NCBI GenBank assembly: GCA_016800925.1 | Contig: JABCPU010000573.1 | Coordinates: forward strand, 1 to 37,799 | From: Suillus spraguei | Taxonomy: Eukaryota > Basidiomycota > Agaricomycetes > Boletales > Suillaceae | Direction: 5' to 3' | DNA length: 37,799 nt | Shown here: piece by piece, positions 28,636 through 37,799 of the stretch | Position numbering within the stretch: the first letter of the stretch is position 1 | Layout: every line of letters begins with the position of its first letter | Program-made: the position numbers and the translations under genes | Notes under the pieces: model-generated | The model's database searches: none | What the model was told of the DNA's origin: nothing | The model's input: the letters and a program-made list of their open reading frames with translations, nothing else

Positions 28636-30086
28636 ATGTCCAACGACGCACCACCATCAGCTGCTGCGGGCGCATCCGCATCAGCTCAAGCAGCTGCCTT
28701 CGCCAATGACGACCGCATCCATTTCTCCAGAGAGACAGAAACATGGAGGCTAGAGAATGAAGACGGTACTGAACTTGAGTTTGATTCCGTTAAGGGTGTA
28801 TGGGTTTCGGTGGTGAGTGTGAACTTCGTGGGGGGCCGGTGATCGTGAGGCAAGCAACTTTGGCAGCTGGATGAGGAATTGATCAAAAAGCAACAAGCCG
28901 CATATTCAGTCGCTGGCGTGGATGAAGAGGTCAAGCAATGCTATTCAATACACTGACTCCTTAAACTAATAACGTCCGCAGACACCAGCCGCGCCCGTGC
29001 TCAAACGCACAAATAAAAAGAGGAAGGAGCCTGAAAACTACACGTCCTATACGCCTCCAACAGAGCCTTCTGCGAAGCGTGGCAAGAATGATAGGCCAGC
29101 CAAGTCCAAAAACACGGCAGTCTACGTCACTGGTCTCCCTGCAGACACTGAAGTGGACGAAATCATCGAGCGCTTTGCCAAGTTCGGAGTTATCGAGGAA
29201 GATGATGAAGGCGAACCAAAAGTAAAACTTTACGCACGCGAGGACGGGTCATTTAGTGGAGAAGCATTGGTGGTCTATTTCAAAGAAGAATCAGTGACTT
29301 TGGCAGTCAACCTTCTAGATGACGCAGAGCTTCGGATAGGCGATACATCAACGGTCATGAGCGTGCAGAAAGCGGAATTTCGTCACAAGCATTCAGGCGG
29401 GGCTGGAGAGGAAGCGAAACCACGGAAGACGGTGGACAAGAAGAAGATTACCAGAAGGATCGGCAAGATGCAGAAGTATGTTCCTCCTCTCTTGAGCCGC
29501 ATTGTCATATCTCTAATCTGCCTGCAGAAAAATTGAGGAATGGGATGACGAAGATGGCTTTGGCCCCGCCAAGAATGAGGAAGACGAAATGAACGTAGTT
29601 AACAGGAACTGCCGTGTAGTGGTTCTCAGGCACATGTTCTCCCTCCAAGAGCTCGATGAAGATGCATCTCTGCTACTTGATCTGAAGGAAGACGTGCGTG
29701 ACGAATGTTCATCACTAGGAGAAGTCACAAATGTTGTTCTGTATGATGTATGTTACATGTTTCCTACTCCACAGCCATATCTGATCTGCCTTGTAGAAAG
29801 AGGCCGACGGAGTGATGACAGTTAAGTTCAAAGACTCGCTGAGTGCTCAGGCCTGTGTCATTGTACGTCTCTCTTTCGTTTACCCTCCGGCAAGTATTGA
29901 TTAATTTGGTCATAGAAAATGAACAACAGGTTCTTCGCCGGAAGACGAATTGAGGCGTTCTTGTATGCAGGCAAACAGCGTTTCAGACGCAGCGGAGGGG
30001 GCGACGATTTGGACGGAGATAACGACGAAGCAGAAAAGCAGCGGCTGGATGACTTCGCATCCTGGCTCATGACTGAGGGTGATTGA
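28636..30086 (+). CDS. CUS2: Cus2/Tat-SF1-type U2 snRNP splicing factor
   Basis: An RNA-binding factor of the Cus2/HTATSF1 family, which acts on U2 snRNP and SF3B1 (Hsh155) during prespliceosome formation. Six exons, 28636-28812, 28867-28929, 28982-29475, 29528-29747, 29797-29862 and 29916-30086, give 396 residues with every join in frame. The N-terminal part has a HFSRETETWRLENEDGTE segment typical of the family and a basic stretch (KRTNKKRKEP). RRM1 spans about residues 115-195, with RNP2 VYVTGL and RNP1-like GEALVVYF. A KKKITRRIGKMQ linker follows. RRM2 spans about 265-375 and is a U2AF-homology motif with an R-x-F signature in NRFFAGRRI, the surface known to bind Trp-containing ligand motifs. 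The C-terminus is short and acidic. An in-frame ATG 23 codons upstream (28567) is possible. The gene converges on the PI 4-kinase gene, 171 bp away. Confidence 0.93.
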
Positions 30087-30257
30087 TTGGATATAATATC
30101 GTTTTTGCATTGAGCTTGCCAGACCATGATGTGAACGTTCAACTTATTAAGTGTATATAATGCATTTCAAGATCTTTGGACATTTATACCAGATAGCAAA
30201 TTATGATAGCATAACACGACAAATCAGACCCCTCTATGAAAGAAACGTGTGTGTATT

Positions 30258-33200
30258 TCACCAACAGCTGAGAAAAGGTTTCGCAGCAACTGTCTCAAAT
30301 CGCTGGGGCAGGTCAGATCGTTGTCACTGATAGGGGCAAAGAACATACCTCGACAATAACAGTTCGCTTCTGCTGTTCAAGTTCGTCGACGTTCATCCAG
30401 TCTAGGCTATGGTCAGGCTGGCGATACATCCGCCCAGCGTGGCTGTTCCACCTATTATGCTGAGGTGCGAATGAGTCGACATGAGACATTGACTTAGACA
30501 TGACCGCCAGATCCTCCTCTGTCACAGAGTTGGCGAGTGAGTGTATATCCGGGACAGAGGTAAGCCCACCCGGACTACCAGGCGGGGTGAGTTGTTGTGA
30601 GGCCAATAGATCATCGGGTGGAAGTGCATCAGCAGTTGGGATAAGGATTGGTTGCGATGCAGATGACATTCCAACATCGACTTCTTCCTCTTCCTCCTCC
30701 TCGATGACTGATTGTTCGACGCCAAGCCGTTGCAGTCCGGCTTCGACAACATCCAGGCGTTCAAGATGCTCGAGAACCGTGACACCTGTCGTACCAGGGT
30801 GTACCTTCTGAAACTTGGCAGAGAACGGAACGGGACGATCAGCTTCTGATGATCTCCGGCGAACGGGTGGAGGGAACTCAGCAGAGTAACTTTGACTGCG
30901 TGCACGCTGTGGCAATGGCATGGTGCTTATAGACGGGTGTGGTGATGCAGGTGAACGACCAACACCAGGAGGACGAGGTGCTTCTTCCATGATTTCAATT
31001 TCGTCGTCCCAAACAAGTGCTTTCGTACGGCGGGTCAACTCCAGCGGACCTGCAATAATGAACACCAAAATTATTATTTGACCGCCTCTAGAACTCACCT
31101 TCATCCTAGTAGAAGTAGATTGATTAGTTCAACGAACTCAAACGATGACAATTCTGGCTCACCTCATGTTTCAAAGACTCAATAATGTTGTAAGCTTGAC
31201 CTTTGATGACAGCCAATTGCCTCTAAAATTAAGGATGATATCGTATTGGTCGTTTGCATCAAGGTACTCTTACAACTGACCTGGAACATTTTAGGATGGA
31301 AGTCAGGGTCGACTGCAAAAAGTTTACGAAGCTGAAAAGTTGTTTCCTCCCACCAAGTTTTAGAGGTCAAGAGGGGTAAGAAATGCGCTCGCGTCTTTTC
31401 ACTGAAAGGACGTCCAATCAAGTTGACAGGGAGATACAGCCACCCATAGGTATACGACCGCCAGCCTCGAGGATGCTCATGAGGAAACGAGAGCGAATTG
31501 TCTATGGCTGCAATATGTATATGCGGCTGGCGTATATAGTCCGACGAAGCACCGTTAGCTTGAGATGGAGGGATAGCATTGACGAAAGTCACAGTAGACT
31601 GTGAGGATGATGAATGTATCTCAGCACGGCGCATTTGTGGCATCTGGGGGTGAGCTGAAGGTTGAGGGGCAACATCGACTAGCTTTTCGTGGCTGCCTTC
31701 ACAATACTTGATCATGTAGTTATCAGCTCCACGGTCAGTATTTAGCATCAGGTAGTCTGTTCGCGGAATCAGCCATCAGGAAGAATATGGCGGAGAGGGT
31801 ATCACCAAGTATCACAAGCCTAGTTCAGAGGGGAATGCAGCATGAGAACCTGTGACGGAACTTGAACCAACAACGTACTTTTCTAGCTCTTCTCTAAAAC
31901 TTTGTTGAAGCGCTCGCGACCAATAAAATGGACGTCCAGATTCGTTGTCTTCAGTAACGTCGAAAAGAGCACGTTCTTCCTCTGGGTCCTCTTCGTCTAT
32001 GTCTTCGTCACCAGTCCTTCCGCAGATTATTTTCAATGCGCTAAGAAAACGCTTCGTAGGGAGACCTTTGCGGTGGGATGAATCGTCAAATGTGTCTGCG
32101 ATAGAGCGGCCGGGCCAAGGATGTTTCCGTAGGAAATCTGATGCATCTGATAATTTGGAGGTGAGTTTATGTATAACAAGTAAGTAAAATAAACACAACC
32201 AGTGTATCCATGCAAGAAAAACTGCATGCTTCCTATCTTTTCGGGTAGTGGTTTACCTTTCTTGGCTGCACTTCGGTCAATCCAGTCGTAGAAGAAAGCC
32301 TGAAGCACAATGATTTAGCCAGGAATTCCAGAAAGCATACCATGAACTCACAGGGCTAGATAGTGAGACAAGTTGTGTACGAGGGACAATATTAAGCCCA
32401 AGACGTTCGTCAAGCAGGGATCCTGCAGCCTCTGAAATGTAACTGAGGACAGTAAGTGTCATACGGGATGAGCAATGGTTCCAAGTTGTATAGAATTACC
32501 TGAGATTGGGTATCAGACAAGCCCGTCCGAATGGGATTATCCATCTAAATTGCCGATGTAGCCACTTCGTAGTCTGAAAAATCTGTAAGTGAAGGTCTGG
32601 TCGGGATTTTAAAGACAAGCACTTTAGGATTCAAGCGCCCATAAGGTTCCTCATCTTTAGGCTTGAATACACTACATATGACGTATGATGAGTTGTTGCG
32701 AATGTGACTGAAGCACGATACTTACGCAACTGTCTGCACTCTCCCATCGACTTTCGCACGAGCAAAGTAGGATCCAGAAGACCCTTTCACGATCATCTTG
32801 GGGTGAATTCCAGCCGATATGGCATTTCGCACTGATTGTGTTAAACTGTTGACCATAAGCTCGGCATTGGATTCCTAATAATCCTGGCTTACTTGTCGAA
32901 AGTCGCCTGGGACATGGGAGGTTTGTGATCAAGCGTTTTGACCTGTGAACCAAGATATTACCACCAGTACATGACAACAGGAACCATGCAGAGCATGCAT
33001 TTCAAGAGTAAAAACCATAAGGCTTACCATGGATTCGCTTCCACTCCCAACGGCAAAAGGTGACGCACAAGGCTCAAAGACACTCTGCCATATCTCCTTG
33101 CGAGAGTAATCTTCGACTTTCTTTTTCCGCTTGACTTTCTGCGCAATAGATTCAGTCCACCTGGAGACGTGCGTTAGCTCGAGACTAATATTGTAATTCA

Positions 33201-33383
33201 GCAAGCCCCTCACTTACCTTTTGAATGCATTGTCTAACTTTCGCAAGTCTATATGTCCTGGTTTGCGTGCTCGGCACTGCGTCCGCGGGTAGCCTTAGCA
33301 AGATCCTCCGTATTTTGTTCCTCAATGATAGTTTCATCTACAACATCTTGGGGCAACTGTTGATAGCCAGCAGTGTGGGGCAT
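30258..33383 (-). CDS. LSB6: Type II phosphatidylinositol 4-kinase, probable frameshift in exon 1
   Basis: Makes PI4P on endosomal, vacuolar or plasma membranes. Fourteen exons: 33383-33218, 33160-33028, 32942-32893, 32845-32726, 32671-32623, 32573-32500, 32442-32352, 32299-32200, 32146-31868, 31756-31281, 31222-31163, 31105-31099 (7 nt), 31049-30349, 30302-30258, for about 783 residues. Motifs are RWTESIAQKVKRKKK, the nucleotide loop KGSSGSYFARAK, VFKPKDEEPYG, IPFGRACLIPNLSYISEAA, HPWPGRSI, catalytic LNTDRGADNYMIKY, the metal-binding block HIAAIDNSLSFPHEHPRGW, and LELTRRTKALVWDDE. The palmitoylated CCPCC-type motif of animal enzymes is not seen. In exon 1 the start and ATRGR read in one frame and ARKPGHIDLRKLDNAFK in the next, a one-base loss at about 33262-33280; the total is divisible by three only if it is restored. 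Alternatively a 65-nt intron with a gtagat donor could join them. Confidence 0.92.
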
Positions 33384-34554
33384 GATGAATCCTGGGAACT
33401 GATAAATCAGACGCCTGTACGAAGGCCGTTTTTAATGATTGTTCGTTGCGTAAGGTTGATATGAGCCTCCAGCACCGTGCTCTTTAGTGAGCTTTAAGAG
33501 TTGAGGCCACGCGTGTTCAGCACTTGCCGAAGCCTTACCACGTTTAAACTCGTAACTTAATATAGCCACGAGGCTGTAACTTATGTCACAGGCTGTGTCC
33601 CAACGAAATTCCGTCAAACCGAAATATTTATCTGGACTTGTCGACTACATTGACCAAAGGCCTTCATGCAACGCTGATTATTACTAAATTAATTGACAAT
33701 TCAAAAAATAGTATCGCTGGGCGACACTTGGACATATATACCGAATGTATCATTGAAATTCACTTGTCACAGTATATTGGATGTTGTAAGTTCAGCGTTG
33801 CATATTGTGTCTTCTAGGCAGCAAACCTCAATATACAGTACATATTACATCATTTGGAGACCATGTGTAAGTGGCGAGGACCAACGATAGTGCACAAGTG
33901 ACAAAACCGGAGGATGAAGCAGAGCCAGAGTTGCAGCAATGATAATCATGATAATGCACTAGGGTGAGAAGAAAGCCGGTATACTTATTGTGGTACCAAT
34001 GCGAAAGCAGACTCGGTGGAGTCTGAGATCTGAGGCCTACCGTTACCCGTACTATATATGTAGTGCATGTGACTAGTCTAGAAGGAAAGCTCACTCCTGG
34101 CAACTGGTGTGCAATGTAATATGGATCAGTGTGACAGACGTGACCGGCACCGATACTCCACCAGAAATCAGCAAAAAATCATGTTCACATAAGTAGAGCA
34201 GCTACGAATCTATAACGGTGAAAATCCGTAGAAGAAAATATGATGTGGCTGAGGAGTTACAAAAGGTTTATTGAAAATTTTGCAGAACCCCAGGAGTTAT
34301 AGTATTCCAGAATTGAGATGAAGTTCGTATGTTACGGCGGGGAACTTTATAGTAAGTGAATGGGGAACGAAATTTTAGACGTAGCTCGTTGATATATATT
34401 TAAGGGGCGCGACCGACATCAGGGTAGCGCAGCCCATTGGCCTCTTCAGGCTTGCGCTCGGATCAGCATGCTTATCTTCTCCCCCTCGTAGTTATCTTGG
34501 TTTCTTCGGCTTCCTCTTTCCGGATTCCAACAGCGTGTCCAATTCGGATTGGTA
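33384..34554. other. Intergenic, about 1.2 kb, no supported gene
   Basis: PI 4-kinase upstream region plus the 3' flank of the transporter gene. Open frames are short and featureless. A tatatatttaa stretch lies near 34391. No repeat family from the left block is seen. Confidence 0.5.
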
Positions 34555-36030
34555 CTACTTGTTCAGCATAAAGTTACTGAGATGTATCTGACGTGTAGCC
34601 ATATGACTGGTTTCCGCAGGTTTTATGCTGTCGTTAATATCAAATGGCAAGAGTGGAGCTGCGATATCTGGCGCAACAAATATGGACCTGTCGATGACAG
34701 CTAGGCTGGTTCTGGCAAAGATACTTAGCCACAGAATAAAGACAATAACTATCAGAAACGGTACTAATTAGGTTTAGAAATGGGTGATAATGTATATTCT
34801 GACCTGTCCACGCTGCGCCAAATCCACGGAAAATGTCGCTGTTCAAAACGTTTCCAAGCTGCACAGAGAGAAGCGCAAATACAGCATTCGGGAAAATCAA
34901 CCCTAGATACGTGATGGAGAAGGGTACGCCTCTCTCCTTTTTGAGCACGCTGAATATGATATTGGAGGAAATGATGATCCAACAGATGCCCATCGACCAT
35001 AGGATGTAAGCTCCGCAGAGACAGAACAAGTATATAATCTGCCCTCCTGCCTGCTAGTATCTCCGGGAAAGTGCCCGAGATGTACAGCGGAAGGATTTTG
35101 GACAGGTTCTTGCCATTAATAAGTAACGAGTATCCTCCTTGACCGAAGGGGCCCAATGTGACAAAAGCAGACAGGATAAGTTGCTTCTCTGGCGGACCGC
35201 TTATGACAAGGCGTGCGAGGTACACCGTGATCATCATCAAGGCGAAACTGAGACCAATGCTAACCATAGTCAGCGAGAACAGGGCTGTTAACATGGCGAG
35301 CTTTGTCGACTGAGCTATGAGTGCAGCGGACAGTAAACCGCCGGTTGAAGATGCAACGATAAGACTGATAGCCGGGAGTAGCCATAAAGCAGTCATGGTA
35401 TGAAGTGCGTGTTTCTGCTCTACCATCCTGTTGGCCACACCATCAGTGATATGCCACTAAAATTCGAACTTCTGCACTTACATCGCATGCAGCATTCCAA
35501 AAGCGACGAGGTACGACGCAATGGAGTCGAGCCACCAGAAACCCCAAAGGCTATATAGAAAACCAGTGCCTCCAAAGTTCCATTCTTGTTGGGCTACCTA
35601 TAACCAAGGTAAGACCATGAAATGTACACACAAACGAACAATGGCAAGCTTACCACTGCCATATTAATCAACGTCGCAGCTCCCGCTGGAAATGTGCCCA
35701 TGAGTGGGCCTTGACTTGGATGTCGGATCATCTTGAGCCAGGTGTCAGGGAACATCATGTATCTCGCGATGGTCACCCCAGTAAACAAGACAAAGAGCAG
35801 GAGATTAAGTAAAAAAATGATCAAAGTGACGACCTTGAATCGCCGGACTACCGTTTCCGTACGGAAATGCGTGGACCAGGGCAGATGTACCCCCAGTACC
35901 CATGATCACTGTATACCAGGCCCAGGTAAAATTCCTGTTGCGCATCTGTCAGGAGGCTACCATGGATGATTTTTTGCACGTACCGTATACATTCTCTCCA
36001 TGATTTACGCAGCTGAGGTACCCCCTGCAT
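34555..36030 (-). CDS. TDT-family transporter, SSU1-like, two frameshifts
   Basis: Member of the tellurite-resistance/dicarboxylate transporter (TDT/SLAC1) family, which includes the sulfite pump Ssu1 and malate permease Mae1; the substrate here is unknown. Exons 36030-35984, 35934-35654, 35597-35482, 35427-34804 and 34763-34555. Signature parts are NFTWAWYTVIMGTGG, FPDTWLKMIRHPSQGPLMGT, WNFGGTGFLYSLWGFWWLDS, LGPFGQGGYSLLING and FPNAVFALLSVQLGNVL. About ten hydrophobic segments fit the family. Two one-base excesses break the frame: near 35850-35865 (FPYGN in one frame, FKVVTLIIF in the next) and near 35046-35056 (SGTFPEILAG, then GGQIIYLFCLCGAYILW). Removing one base at each gives a total divisible by three and about 424 residues, the usual size. 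For the first, a 43-nt intron is possible but would delete a conserved membrane segment. The gene may be recently dead or miscalled. Confidence 0.82.
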
Positions 36031-37208
36031 ATTAACGAGGCTAATCGATTTCTGAAAACAGACTAAATATCTGCACCCAAGGGGAGATGCTCACACGTCC
36101 GCAAGGTATGGTTCACAGTGGAAGGCCAGCGGTACGGTCAGACAGCGAATAACGTGGATGAGCCTATGGGATTCGATGGTACCGTAAACGACCAACTATA
36201 TATAAGAATTCGTATCGTGCCCGGTGTCCAATAGTCGCAAGTCGCGTCATCGGCCGTTGCGTCATAGTCGTCAAGCTAAGTACACACAGTTCCCTATAGC
36301 TTCCAAGATTTATCATCATGGACTCATCATGAATGCATTCCAATGTGTGTCAGCTCAAAGCCAGCTGTACAGTTCCGAACGATGTTCCGGAGTCAGAGTT
36401 TTTCACTTGATAAAGTTTTCATGAGCATTTATGGGCATGGGTTAACGTTGTGGGCATAACCTTCGATTAAACAGGAAAAGACTGGTGCCCCTCGATTCTC
36501 TGCCCCTAGCGAGGACAAGCTGTAATTTTGTGGAGGAAATCGTTAAATTATACGACCAAACAAACACTACAATTTGCAGGTACTCACTGATGACTACAGT
36601 AGCGGAGACCCAAGAACGTACCACAGCATAGTGAATATAGATCTGTCATAGACGTGGCGTTGCTGGTGAACTTATCACGATTTGATATACGCCACAAGCC
36701 TCACCGACCGCTTTGTCAGTGCGACCGTAGTCTATACTGGTGACCAGGTCATCTATGAGCAGCTTGCCTCATAGCGGACTGGTCACGAGTCTAACCGTAG
36801 CCAATCATAGCTATATGCATTCCATTCCTTTGGTGTCCCATGACAAGTTGACAACACAGCTTATGTGCCACTTACACATCGCAAGTCTATTTCAAGTCTG
36901 TGACAAATCTACTCGGCTCTCCGTCGGTACATACTTACAGCTCTGTGGGAGTGATTCGGGATAACTCAGCGTGAAGTAGTTTCACACCTGCCTCCATGCC
37001 CGTCTTGAGGAAAATGAAAGGGGAATCTGCTTGCAAGACTCAACACACCGGACACTGACGAGGATATAGAAGGCACATTTTGCAGCTTGGGTATAAATCA
37101 AGTCTATATTACGTTACGTTACTAGAAGGCAGTAGACCTGCAAGATGCCTCACCTCAAAGATTATATATAGGAAAGTTCGAAAAATCTAAATCTGTCCGA
37201 CAGCATAT
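36031..37208. promoter_or_regulatory. Interval between the two transporter genes
   Basis: Upstream region of the first transporter. On its strand a tatatatag motif near 36197-36205 lies about 170 bp before the ATG and may be its TATA box. Another tatatatag run is near 37167. No gene or repeat is recognised in the remaining 1 kb. Confidence 0.4.
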
Positions 37209-37799
37209 TCAGTCTTTCACACCGTCTGCGCTTCTCGCGTCCCTCATCTGTTCCCCTATCATGATCTCTTCTAGACACGGGGCGTCAAATATACGACCAC
37301 TGGGGACCATCTGTATTGTAGGCAAGGCAATGCATACCCACAATATCAGCGTCCCCACCGAATATATTGAACCCCACACGCGAAAGAACGTCGACGAAAA
37401 TGTTGTGGCCAAGGCCAAGTTGAGATTTGCGTATACTCCCTGTGAAAATCGGATTGAGCACATCCACCACTAAAAAGCTGTCGATACGCACATTAGGAAA
37501 TACTGTTCCCCAGAATGACAATTTGAATTCAATGCGTTCCCGGCGAAGGGTGTAGCCAAGAGCGAGCATCGCAAAGACTATCCACATACTCGCCAGTGAC
37601 CATAGAACCATAGCACCAACCACACATATCACCTCTACTACTTCACCGGTTCCAGGCTGCCGCAACAATCCGCCGGGATCGCCATAATTCAGAGGTAATA
37701 GTGAACTGAAAGAGGATCCTAGCTTTAAGAGCGCATATGCTGCCTGTCCACAAGGACCGATGGGAAGAAAAACGGACAAGATTGATGCACCTGTGGGGT
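37209..37799 (-). CDS. TDT-family transporter, 3' part, runs off the window
   Basis: The last two exons, 37799-37492 (open at the window edge) and 37439-37209, are joined by a 52-nt GT-AG intron. They encode the C-terminal half of a second TDT/SSU1-type transporter: SVFLPIGPCGQAAYALLKLG, then GEVVEVICVVGAMVLWSLASM, FKLSFWGTVFPN and, after the intron, GVYANLNLALATTF and FRVWGSIYSV. This exon junction falls within the conserved FPNGVY motif. No lesion is visible in the part present. It lies head to tail with the first transporter, but the two are clearly diverged (FPNAVFALLSVQLG against FPNGVYANLNLALA), so they are old paralogues or independent members rather than a fresh tandem duplication. 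Confidence 0.85.

Noticed and set aside
35845..35890. 43-nt intron at the first transporter frameshift
   Set aside because: Phase works (donor gtacat, acceptor ggtag) but it would remove the conserved TSALVHAFPYG segment of the first membrane helix.

Overview
This window reads as nuclear DNA of a filamentous basidiomycete, probably an Agaricomycete. The genes carry many 40-60 nt introns with GTNNGT donors and short exons. The proteins have fungal architectures: a type II PI 4-kinase, a Cus2/Tat-SF1 splicing factor, the fungal 21 kDa complex I subunit, gamma-glutamyltranspeptidase and TDT/SSU1-type transporters. The species cannot be named from sequence alone.

Bases 1 to about 11,900 hold no host gene that I can support. 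They are a mosaic of (i) modular satellites whose different bodies are joined by the same GC-rich linker words (gagtgccgaacccc, ggcactcggcac), (ii) two copies of an element built from ~35-bp 'ggcccacccgtctatg' subrepeats, and (iii) at least five copies or fragments of one LTR family. Two of these are solo LTRs with perfect 5-bp target duplications (2856-3623 ccatc; 6439-8052 gttaa). The insertion at 6439 split one arm of an inverted duplication, and the other arm (near 5470-5495) still shows the uninterrupted site. The block ends with a 5'-truncated DDE transposase gene (11921-12916).

Bases 13,286-16,353 hold a gamma-glutamyltranspeptidase gene on the minus strand (11 exons, including a 16-nt exon and a GC-AG intron). 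It is complete except for a single missing base. A full-length Ty1/copia retrotransposon (16,359-21,657) sits in the divergent promoter between this gene and a hypothetical gene (21,792-24,058). Its two 351-bp LTRs look identical, its 1484-codon gag-pol is intact, it has a GTAGG target duplication, and its primer site matches the initiator tRNA-Met anticodon arm. It therefore looks very young.

The right part is ordinary gene space: a UPF0643-like gene (24,263-25,161, minus), the complex I 21 kDa subunit (25,785-26,474, plus), a dead fragment of a GroES-like oxidoreductase (27,916-28,229, minus), CUS2/Tat-SF1 (28,636-30,086, plus) converging on a type II PI 4-kinase with 14 exons including a 7-nt exon (30,258-33,383, minus), then two minus-strand TDT-family transporter genes (34,555-36,030 and 37,209 to the window end). 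The genes do not form a pathway; only the two transporters form a tandem pair.

Single-base frameshifts in GGT, probably in the PI 4-kinase, and twice in the first transporter are either recent lesions or base-call errors. This matters before any of them is called a pseudogene. I did not find a convincing new biological system. The most distinctive items are the copia element's priming and termini, the modular satellite block with its built-in empty site, and the micro-exons.
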